From positions 1 to 46,310 of the IMG/VR virus record IMGVR_UViG_3300005466_000039: a stretch of 46,310 nucleotides of DNA, one strand, 5' to 3'. This document shows positions 22,060-28,082 of this stretch, one piece after another. The notes beneath the pieces are model-generated. The model made no database searches and was not told the DNA's origin. It saw only the letters and a list, made by a program, of their open reading frames with translations. The position numbers were made by a program, and so were the translations under genes. Each line of letters starts with the position of its first letter. The stretch's first letter is position 1. This DNA is from a virus.

Positions 22060-22093
22060 GAAAGCCCCCGCGCTGTGAAGCACGGGGGCTTTC
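22060..22093. terminator. Bidirectional rho-independent terminator
   Basis: Arms GAAAGCCCCCG (22060-22070) and CGGGGGCTTTC (22083-22093) with a 12-base loop; A-rich bases precede and CTGCTTTT follows. It separates the rightward genes from the end of the leftward late operon and would stop both. Confidence 0.88.
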
Positions 22094-22116
22094 TGCTTTT
22101 GCGGGTAGCGCGAAGC

Positions 22117-22383
22117 CTACTCGATGAAGCCGTGGATGTTCGACACGTCAAGGCGAACGACGTTCGACAGCACCTCGCCGTGTTGCACGTACATAGACCC
22201 GCTGGCCTCGACACGAACCACGTTGTCAGACTTGTGCGCCTCGGCCGACGTCGCCGCAGTGGCGAGCGTGTTCTTTCGGATGGTCTCTTCGGGCTCGGCG
22301 CATTTGTAGCCGTTCTCGATCGCATCACGGCAGGCGGCCGCGACCTTTGCTGGTCGCCCGACGGCGCTGAATGACCATGACAT
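22117..22383 (-). CDS. Hypothetical protein (88 aa), last gene of the late operon
   Basis: ATG 22383 with AAAGGA 6 bases upstream; the longer upstream reading overlaps the next gene and was dropped. MSWSFSAVGRPAKVAAACRD, then AHKSDNVVRVEASGSMYVQH and VRLDVSNIHGFIE. Folded, with a helix and beta strands, no membrane segment. It lies next to the terminator. Family not recognised. Confidence 0.6.
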   Translation of the reverse strand: MSWSFSAVGRPAKVAAACRDAIENGYKCAEPEETIRKNTLATAATSAEAHKSDNVVRVEASGSMYVQHGEVLSNVVRLDVSNIHGFIE

Positions 22384-22409
22384 GGGCAGTCCTTTCTTGG
22401 TGACCGGCG

Positions 22410-22613
22410 TTAGCGCCGGAGCTTGTTGAGCACGTGGTAGGAGGCGATCCAGAGCGCCGTGAAAATCAGCAGGCCAACAAGCGTCGGCCACGCATCGATC
22501 TTCAGGATGTTGAACCAGAGCGACAAGGCCGCAGCGACGATGCCGGACCACAGCACCATGCGCGCGTTGCGATAGAAGGTCTTCTTGGAAGCCTCGTCCT
22601 TGAACTCGATCAT
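22410..22613 (-). CDS. Small two-helix membrane protein (67 aa)
   Basis: ATG 22613 with GGGAGAGG upstream. MIEFKDEASKKTFYRNARMV, then two membrane helices (LWSGIVAAALSLWFNIL and WPTLVGLLIFTALWIASYHV) and a basic end (NKLRR). Size and topology fit a class II holin, but also an antiholin or another late membrane protein. It is some 2.5 kb from the muramidase gene. Confidence 0.5.
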   Translation of the reverse strand: MIEFKDEASKKTFYRNARMVLWSGIVAAALSLWFNILKIDAWPTLVGLLIFTALWIASYHVLNKLRR

Positions 22614-22651
22614 GTGCCTCTCCCTCAATGTGGGGGAGAGATTAGCCGCGC

Positions 22652-22978
22652 TCAGGCGCCGGGCGGCTTGACGTCGAGCTTCCACTTCTGCCGGAGCTTG
22701 TCGTTCACCGTGTTGGAGAACGGGTGGGCCATCTGCAGAAGCTTATAGCCGAGCCCGGAGCCGGCCACGATGAGGGCCGCGTCCTGCGCCGACACGCCCA
22801 GCCCGGCGAGCTTGCCTGCTTCGGCGGCCACGCCCGACAGCGTCATGTCCTGGGCGAGCGCCGTCTCAAGCACGGACGCGCCGCTCTTCCCGGCGTCGGC
22901 TGCGAGTGGAGCTGAGCCCTGCTGGCCGAACAGGAACACGCTCAGACTGCCGCCGCTGATGAGCCAGTTGAAGTTCAT
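22652..22978 (-). CDS. Hypothetical late protein (108 aa)
   Basis: ATG 22978, four bases inside the next upstream gene (ATGA). MNFNWLISGGSLSVFLFGQQ, an Ala/Gly-rich middle (ETALAQDMTLSGVAAEAGKL, then DAALIVAGSGLGYKLLQMAH) and a basic end. Weakly hydrophobic, with a possible membrane-associated segment. Family unknown; lysis or envelope role from position only. Confidence 0.5.
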   Translation of the reverse strand: MNFNWLISGGSLSVFLFGQQGSAPLAADAGKSGASVLETALAQDMTLSGVAAEAGKLAGLGVSAQDAALIVAGSGLGYKLLQMAHPFSNTVNDKLRQKWKLDVKPPGA

Positions 22979-23277
22979 AGCGAACGCGCCCCGCCGCTGT
23001 CAGGAGTTTCCGGCGACTTTAGAGGCCGCGGCCGGGCGAGAAGCGCCCACACGCCGCCGACGATCGCCACCACCGTGCTTCTACCAGCCTCGAGCCCGCC
23101 CGCGAATAGCGACGGCTGCGACAGCGAGAGGATCAGGAAGAAGTACCAGGTCAGCCACACCAGCCCGACGGGCCCGAAGAACACCACCCACCACTGAGGC
23201 CGCCGGCGGGTGATGCCGATCGCCCAGCCGAGCCAGCCGAGCGCCGTCAGTGTCATGAGGAGAACGGTGTCGATCAT
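22975..23277 (-). CDS. Membrane protein (100 aa)
   Basis: ATG 23277, directly after the stop of the preceding gene. Two or three membrane helices: MIDTVLLMTLTALGWLGWAI, WWVVFFGPVGLVWLTWYFFL, and STVVAIVGGVWALL. Small size and late-cassette position fit a holin-type or related protein, but no family signature was recognised. Confidence 0.55.
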   Translation of the reverse strand: MIDTVLLMTLTALGWLGWAIGITRRRPQWWVVFFGPVGLVWLTWYFFLILSLSQPSLFAGGLEAGRSTVVAIVGGVWALLARPRPLKSPETPDSGGARSL

Positions 23278-23278
23278 C

Positions 23279-24415
23279 CTACACCTTCGGCTTGGAGCGC
23301 CTCTCCTTGGCCGCCTTGCGTTTGGCCTCGATGGTCTCAAGTACCCAGTCCGCGCCCCAGCCGCCAGAGTACAGGAACAGCGAGGACAGGACGAGCAACA
23401 GCCACGAGAGCACGGTGCCGCCCTCGATCGTGAACATCTGGCCGAGCGCCGCCGCGGTCTCGTCGCCCTGCAGGACGTGGAAGTCGGCGATCTGCTTGTC
23501 GAGCGCCGCGAGCTTCTCGACGTCGGCCAGTGCGTTCTTCAACGCCAGCTCGTCGCGCTTGATCTCGATGCGGATACCCTCGAGCACCTCGCCGTTGAAG
23601 GGATCGATCCCGCCGTTGGCCTGGGCGCACAGACGCGCCTGGATGAACTTCTTCGGCGGGGCCGGGCAGCCGTGCTTGTCCTCGGGCTCGCCGGGCTCGC
23701 GCACGGCCAGGTCCGGCATGTCGTAGGTGGTGCGGGCCGAGCCCTCGAGGGCCTTGAGCTTGCGCTCATCGGCATCCTTCGCCAGCTGCAGGAGTTCCGG
23801 GTCGTTGAGTTCGACCTGTTCGCGGAGGTCGTTGCGCTCGACGGTGAGGGTCCGCAGTCCCTGCCGACTGGCCTTAGCCTCATTCTCGGCGATCTGCGAG
23901 GCCGTGGCCGTTGCGATAAACACGCCGGCGACACACACCAGGTAGGAGGCAACCGTCACGGACAGCCAAATCAGCACGATCTTGCGGTACGGGCGCGCGG
24001 CCATGTCGGCGGCGTTCTCGTCGCCCGGGTGCGCGACGATGGCGGCCTCGACCATGCGGGCGCCCTCGCGCCAGCGCCAGAAGCTGGTGAAGTATCCGGC
24101 GACGGCCCCGATGGCGCCCACATAGATGAAGAAGCCGACGCCGGGGTAAAGCTTCAGCCACCCGCGGGACGTGTTGATCCACTCCCAGGCGCCGATGGCG
24201 AGGCAGCCAGCGATGGCCAGCCACAGCATCAGGTTGCGGAGCATGAAGTCCGAGCAGTCGGCCAGGAAGTTGCCGACGCGAGCCCGGAAGGCTTTGCCGT
24301 CGGCTTTCTTCTTGGCAGCCTTCTCTTCCCGCTGGCGCTTCTTGTCGGCGGCCAGCGCCTCCCGGCTCCAGCCTTGTTCGTTGGCTCGCGCGGCCGAGGG
24401 GTCTAGTTCGCTCAT
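23279..24415 (-). CDS. Large membrane protein of the lysis region (378 aa)
   Basis: ATG 24415 overlaps the Rz1-like stop (ATGA). Charged N-terminus (residues 1-55), membrane helices at about 55-75 (LMLWLAIAGCLAIGAWEW), 85-105 (GVGFFIYVGAIGAVAGYFTS), 140-165 (KIVLIWLSVTVASYLVCVAG) and 338-358 (VLSWLLLVLSSLFLYSGGW). Between the third and fourth helix is a 170-residue soluble part with coiled coil and a Cys pair (GCP, RLCAQA). A basic tail follows. Far larger than a holin. Function unknown. Confidence 0.6.
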   Translation of the reverse strand: MSELDPSAARANEQGWSREALAADKKRQREEKAAKKKADGKAFRARVGNFLADCSDFMLRNLMLWLAIAGCLAIGAWEWINTSRGWLKLYPGVGFFIYVGAIGAVAGYFTSFWRWREGARMVEAAIVAHPGDENAADMAARPYRKIVLIWLSVTVASYLVCVAGVFIATATASQIAENEAKASRQGLRTLTVERNDLREQVELNDPELLQLAKDADERKLKALEGSARTTYDMPDLAVREPGEPEDKHGCPAPPKKFIQARLCAQANGGIDPFNGEVLEGIRIEIKRDELALKNALADVEKLAALDKQIADFHVLQGDETAAALGQMFTIEGGTVLSWLLLVLSSLFLYSGGWGADWVLETIEAKRKAAKERRSKPKV

Positions 24416-24732
24416 GCGCCTGGCGCTCCGGTTGCGCGAGCAGCCCGCTCGCTCTTCACCCACGCACGCACCTCAGCGATGCAGATGTCGCGGGTCTTCA
24501 CCTCGCCGGCCAGGTTGGTCTGGACCTCGAGGTTGCCGTCACCTTTGGAAGCCGTCAGCGCCGTCAGCGTGTTGAGGCACGGCGGCTCCGCCGTGGCGAA
24601 GGAGCGGTCTATCCGCACTTCGGACTTCGGGCATTGAGCCGTGACGAACTCGGGCTTACGGGGCGAGGATGCCGTCGAGCAGCTTGCGAGCATCAGGACT
24701 GACAGGAGCGCGCGCACATTCGTCCGCGACAT
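24412..24732 (-). CDS. Rz1-like outer spanin lipoprotein
   Basis: 106 residues from ATG 24732, starting 77 bases inside the Rz-like gene in another frame. The N-terminus MSRTNVRALLSVLMLASCST is a lipoprotein signal with the lipobox LASC; Cys at about 18 would be lipidated. The mature part has two further Cys. Outer spanins bridge to the inner spanin across the periplasm to fuse membranes at lysis. The nested position next to Rz and muramidase supports the call. It is longer than many Rz1 proteins. Confidence 0.75.
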   Translation of the reverse strand: MSRTNVRALLSVLMLASCSTASSPRKPEFVTAQCPKSEVRIDRSFATAEPPCLNTLTALTASKGDGNLEVQTNLAGEVKTRDICIAEVRAWVKSERAARATGAPGA

Positions 24733-25117
24733 TTCGGATAGCCTCCAGTGAGGACGTGAGCTTGGCGTTGAGGGCGCGGGTCTCGCGGGCGGCCTGGTTG
24801 GCGGCCGCCTCGGCGCGCAGGACCGCCGCATCCCGCTGGGCCTGGTCAGCGAGCGCCGCGGCTTCCGCGGCGGCGGTTTTCTCCGCTTGGGCGGCGTTGA
24901 CCTTGGCAACCTCTCCGCGCGCCTGGTCCCGTTCCGTGTGGGCCGTGTTGACCTCGAGGAGCTGTTTCTGGATCTCGCCGGCGGCCACGGCCTTCACCCG
25001 CTCAATGCGCTTGTCGCACTGCTGGCGCTCGCCGTCCGAGCCCATCTTCATGCCCACGCCGAACGCGCCCGCCACCAAAACGAGGGCGCCGATCGCCATG
25101 ACCTGGTTCGTGATCAT
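24656..25117 (-). CDS. Rz-like inner spanin
   Basis: 153 residues; ATG 25117 overlaps the muramidase stop (ATGA). One N-terminal membrane helix (MAIGALVLVAGAFGVGMKMG), then a long Ala/Glu/Gln-rich coiled coil (residues about 35-125), ending in a Cys-containing periplasmic part. This is the classical inner spanin layout. Its 3' end overlaps the Rz1-like gene in another frame. It would act in the last step of lysis. Confidence 0.8.
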   Translation of the reverse strand: MITNQVMAIGALVLVAGAFGVGMKMGSDGERQQCDKRIERVKAVAAGEIQKQLLEVNTAHTERDQARGEVAKVNAAQAEKTAAAEAAALADQAQRDAAVLRAEAAANQAARETRALNAKLTSSLEAIRNVADECARAPVSPDARKLLDGILAP

Positions 25118-25887
25118 ACGTAAAGCCTCGCGCACTGCTTGAAGCATTGCTGAAGGCGGACAGAGTAAGCTTGCGCCTGCCCGGGCCCATTGTAGGCCCG
25201 CGCGATCGCCATCCAGTCCATCGAGCGGAGCGCCGGCTTGAGGCCGGTGCCCAGCAGGAACAGGTGCAGGACCTCGAGCTGGTCGCGCTCGGACGTCGCC
25301 AGCTTCAGCAGCAGCGCCTCGGCCGACGGGTAGCGGAGCAGCTTCCAGCCCATGTTCTCGCGGGGGCTGCCGGTCACCTGCTGGAACCGGCCGGCGGACA
25401 CCGACCCGCACGCGGCCGCATAGTCCAGTTCGGCCATCCGCTGGAACAGGCCCCAGCGTTCATCGGCGCTGAATGTGTACGGGTGCGCGTGGAATCCCGC
25501 CGGCGGCGCCGCGCCCTTCTGGTAGGGCGTCCACTGCGGATAGCTCACCTCCGGCCGAGTGCGGTCGAAGGCGTGATTGGTGAGGGCCGAGAACAGGTGC
25601 GGCTCCACCAGGATGGTGATGCGCCCGCGCTCGTCGAACCCCTTGGTCGCCCCGCTCTCGGCATTGGCGATCGCGTGCAGGACCGCCGGTTCGACGCCCC
25701 ACTGCTGGCCCGCCTCGAGGAAGTCCTCACGCTCGAGGTGCTGCGGTTTGAACGAGCGGACGTCGTGCATCAGCTTGGCGATGCGGTCCTGCACGGCGGC
25801 GGCATCGACCTTGGCGCGCACGACGGCGCCGAGGGTCTCGCGCTTGAGCACGCGCGCTGCGAGGGCGGCGGCGTCGATAATGCTCAT
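25114..25887 (-). CDS. Endolysin, N-acetylmuramidase (DUF3380 type)
   Basis: 257 residues; ATG 25887 overlaps the small upstream gene (ATGA). Residues about 50-250 follow the N-acetylmuramidase family: LEAGQQWGVEPAVLHAIANA, then ESGATKGFDERGRITILVEP, HLFSALTNHAFD, ACGSVSAGRFQQVTG, and YNGPGQAQAYSVRLQQC. The Glu in NAESG is the likely catalytic residue. No signal peptide, so it needs a holin for export. It cuts the glycan strands of the host wall. Confidence 0.87.
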   Translation of the reverse strand: MSIIDAAALAARVLKRETLGAVVRAKVDAAAVQDRIAKLMHDVRSFKPQHLEREDFLEAGQQWGVEPAVLHAIANAESGATKGFDERGRITILVEPHLFSALTNHAFDRTRPEVSYPQWTPYQKGAAPPAGFHAHPYTFSADERWGLFQRMAELDYAAACGSVSAGRFQQVTGSPRENMGWKLLRYPSAEALLLKLATSERDQLEVLHLFLLGTGLKPALRSMDWMAIARAYNGPGQAQAYSVRLQQCFKQCARLYV

Positions 25888-26000
25888 GACGCAGCCATCC
25901 GTTGGAGGACACGGACGATGATTTCAAAGACGAACGGCGCCGCAAGGACCACCAGTAAGGCAGTCAGCCACGGCCACGCGCGGGTTTCATTGTCGGACAT
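25884..26000 (-). CDS. Small membrane protein upstream of endolysin (possible holin, 38 aa)
   Basis: ATG 26000 to a TGA that overlaps the endolysin ATG. MSDNETRAWPWLTALLVVLA, then APFVFEIIVRVLQRMAAS: a short N-terminus and one membrane helix with a charged tail. Position directly before the endolysin and coupled translation fit a very small holin or antiholin. The other candidates are at 22410 and 22975. Confidence 0.55.
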   Translation of the reverse strand: MSDNETRAWPWLTALLVVLAAPFVFEIIVRVLQRMAAS

Positions 26001-26047
26001 GGGCCAGCTCCGGCCCGAAGTATCGGGCGGGTGGAGCTAGCGGGGGT

Positions 26048-26269
26048 TCAGGTCTTCGCCTTCTTGGCGCCGCCGCCACTGTTCACGGTCTTCACGCCCA
26101 GGGCGTACTCTTTCGCCGCTAGCTCGTTCGCAGCCTCAAGCGCGGTGGCAATGCGCCATAGGCTGTATGCCGAGTGCATCATAAAGATCTGTTCGCCTGT
26201 CGGAAACGGCACGTTGAGCAGTTCTGGCTTCGGCGCGGCGCGCATCCACTCTTCGGTTATTTGCTTCAT
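26048..26269 (-). CDS. Hypothetical protein (73 aa)
   Basis: ATG 26269 behind GGAGGGAC. MKQITEEWMRAAPKPELLNV, then FPTGEQIFMMHSAYSLWRIA and a helical, Ala/Glu-rich part ending GGGAKKAKT. Soluble, no motif. Lies between the plus-strand insert and the lysis genes. Function unknown. Confidence 0.55.
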   Translation of the reverse strand: MKQITEEWMRAAPKPELLNVPFPTGEQIFMMHSAYSLWRIATALEAANELAAKEYALGVKTVNSGGGAKKAKT

Positions 26270-26465
26270 TGGGTCCCTCCACTTCGGAGGTCAAATAGAT
26301 CGAAGTCTTCAGATCGCGGAAAGCTTTCGCGAACTCTTCCTCAACTTGTTTCTGAGATTGTCCACAGGTCGCCCGAGGGGCGACCGGGAGCCCGCCAAGG
26401 CCCCCGATCACTAGGACGAACGCGGGAGCAACCGCCTCGTCCCTCATCGCTAAGGAACAGCGACC
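26270..26465. other. Intergenic region with hairpin before the inserted plus-strand gene
   Basis: No convincing gene. A perfect hairpin GGTCGCCC-GAG-GGGCGACC lies at 26367-26385, and the palindrome GAAAGCTTTC lies near 26325. The region should hold the promoter of the gene at 26466; I see no close sigma-70 match. A minus-strand reading 26447-26136 with a signal-like start exists but overlaps the gene at 26269 by 134 bases. Confidence 0.4.
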
Positions 26466-27194
26466 ATGAACACTATCTCAAGCACCGTTAACAACGCGTT
26501 TACCGCGCTGACCAACCGCGTTGGCAAGCGCCCGGTCTCCATGGCCGCGGCTGGCGCCTTCCTCGGCACGTCGATCTATGTGGCCCACGAGGGGCTGCAG
26601 GTGATCCTGCCGGGCACGCTGGGCCAGGCGCTGACCGCGTGCTTTGTCGCCGTTGCCACCCTGCAGTGGCTCGCCCTCGGCCGCCACGACGCCTGCGTAG
26701 AGGCAAAGGACTTCGACCGGGCCGACGCCGTGATCCAGCAGGCCTGGATGTTCGGCATCATCGAGACGGTGCTCTACGCCCTCGGCGGCCTAGCGCTCGC
26801 CCTGAAGGACGGAATGGACGTCAACAACAACCTCGGCATCGTCACGGCCGTCGCTGGTGCCGCGCTCTTCGCCTTCGCCAACTTCCGGGTGAAGTGGGTG
26901 TCCTGCGACCAGGTCGGCAAGCAAGCCCCCAGCAATGGTGGCCAGCGCGTTCACGACGCCTTCTTCGACGCCCCCGCCCTGCCGGCGCTGGAATCCGAGC
27001 CCGCCGATTGGAGCCAGGACGCAACGGTCATCAGCTTTGGCGATCGCATGCGCCAGAAGGACCAGCGCGAGGTGGCAATCAACACCGCCCTGGCTGAAGC
27101 CCCGCCGGTACGCGACACCGCTACCCGCCTGCGCCTCTCCGCCAAGCGCCTCCGGATGCGGGCAAGCAGGGAGGGCAAGCGCATCGCCGCCTGA
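26466..27194 (+). CDS. Membrane protein, probable moron (lysogenic conversion gene)
   Basis: 242 residues, ATG 26466 with AAGGAA 8 bases upstream. Membrane helices at about 25-50 (MAAAGAFLGTSIYVAHEGLQ), 52-72 (TLGQALTACFVAVATLQWLA), 92-115 (AWMFGIIETVLYALGGLALA) and 125-145 (LGIVTAVAGAALFAFANFRV). The last 100 residues are soluble and basic. It is the only plus-strand gene within the leftward late region and has its own terminator, the normal arrangement of a moron expressed in the lysogen. Superinfection exclusion or envelope change is possible. Family not recognised. Confidence 0.65.
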   Translation: MNTISSTVNNAFTALTNRVGKRPVSMAAAGAFLGTSIYVAHEGLQVILPGTLGQALTACFVAVATLQWLALGRHDACVEAKDFDRADAVIQQAWMFGIIETVLYALGGLALALKDGMDVNNNLGIVTAVAGAALFAFANFRVKWVSCDQVGKQAPSNGGQRVHDAFFDAPALPALESEPADWSQDATVISFGDRMRQKDQREVAINTALAEAPPVRDTATRLRLSAKRLRMRASREGKRIAA

Positions 27195-27219
27195 TCATCC
27201 ACAGACCCAGTCGATAAAG

Positions 27220-27254
27220 GCGAACACCCCGGGATCAAATCCGGGGTGTTTCGC
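27220..27254. terminator. Rho-independent terminator of the inserted gene
   Basis: Arms AACACCCCGG (27223-27232) and CCGGGGTGTT (27241-27250) with an 8-base loop, extended by GCG/CGC, with TTT inside the 3' arm end. It follows the plus-strand gene at 27194 and directly meets the 3' end of the minus-strand gene at 27256. Confidence 0.82.
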
Positions 27255-27255
27255 G

Positions 27256-27582
27256 TCATGCCTCTAGGGCAGCGATCCGTGTCCTAGCGGCATCGCGAAT
27301 GCCATCTGCCTCGCCTGCCCGGCCGAGCCAGCCGTTCGTCAGCACCAGGTGCGCGGCGCCAGCTAGCACGCGGGAGCCGTTGAGCCCCAGCGTGGCGGCA
27401 TGGTCCTTCAGGGCGTCCAGGACGAGCCCGCACTGGGGCACCACGCTGGTGGTGGCCTGGGCGTCGGCGATCTTCGCCTGCAGGGCCACTGATGCTTCCT
27501 CGTCCTCAAGGCTCGGCAGGTCCGGGTTCGTCAGGGCGCCCAGTGCTGCCTGGAAGGTGGGGATGTCAGTCGGGTGGGTCAT
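27256..27582 (-). CDS. Hypothetical late protein (108 aa)
   Basis: ATG 27582 (ATGA overlap). MTHPTDIPTFQAALGALTNP, then DLPSLEDEEASVALQAKIAD and a helical, Ala/Gly-rich end. It follows the tail peptidase-like gene and precedes the insert. Probably a virion accessory or tail-related protein; no motif. The stop abuts the terminator. Confidence 0.5.
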   Translation of the reverse strand: MTHPTDIPTFQAALGALTNPDLPSLEDEEASVALQAKIADAQATTSVVPQCGLVLDALKDHAATLGLNGSRVLAGAAHLVLTNGWLGRAGEADGIRDAARTRIAALEA

Positions 27583-28082
27583 TTGCGCTCTCCGGGACGC
27601 CAGAGAATGCTGTCGTGCGCTTGGGTCGCGGATTGCCGCCACGGGTAGGGACGCTTGCCGTCCGAGTAGACACTCTGGGGAACCTTGCGGTCGAGCACCC
27701 AGCGCTTGCCGTCGATCTCCACCACCAAGACGACATGACCGACCGTGGCGCCATCGGGTTCTGTGACCTCACCGGCCACGATCGACATGGCTCCTGCCGG
27801 CACGCCGAAGGCCTGGAGGGCCATCCGCTCGCTGATGACCATGTCATCGCAGTCCATCATCCGGTCGGCGGGAAACACGCGCCATGGGTCCAACGGCTCG
27901 CCGACCCCCGGGCGGAGATCGGGTGCGTTGGCCTCGCTGATGAGCCGGTGGAGCGCGGCTAGCTCCTCCACGGTCATGCGATCCACTTTGCAAGCGGGGT
28001 CCTGCGTCCATGCGCAATGCTCGACATACGGCAGGGGGAGCTGCACGGCGACGAGCTGCATGAGCGCCAGGGCGAGGAGCAT
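27579..28082 (-). CDS. Secreted transglutaminase-like cysteine peptidase
   Basis: 167 residues from ATG 28082, overlapping the fibre gene stop (TGATG). MLLALALMQLVAVQLPLPYV is a signal peptide-like start. The body has DRMMDCDDMVISERMALQAF (Cys), VGHVVLVVEIDGKRWVLDRK (His, then Asp), the Cys-His-Asp order of bacterial transglutaminase-like peptidases. It lies after the tail tip gene, so it may act on the host envelope or in the lysogen. Family call tentative but motif order is clear. Confidence 0.65.
   Translation of the reverse strand: MLLALALMQLVAVQLPLPYVEHCAWTQDPACKVDRMTVEELAALHRLISEANAPDLRPGVGEPLDPWRVFPADRMMDCDDMVISERMALQAFGVPAGAMSIVAGEVTEPDGATVGHVVLVVEIDGKRWVLDRKVPQSVYSDGKRPYPWRQSATQAHDSILWRPGERK

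Noticed and set aside
23210-24406. 398-codon plus-strand frame in the lysis region
   Set aside because: Antisense to the 378-residue membrane protein; no ribosome site, and composition is that of a reverse frame.
26136-26447. Minus-strand 103-codon frame with a signal-like start
   Set aside because: Overlaps the well-supported gene at 26048-26269 by 134 bases and has no ribosome site. A short real peptide is not excluded.
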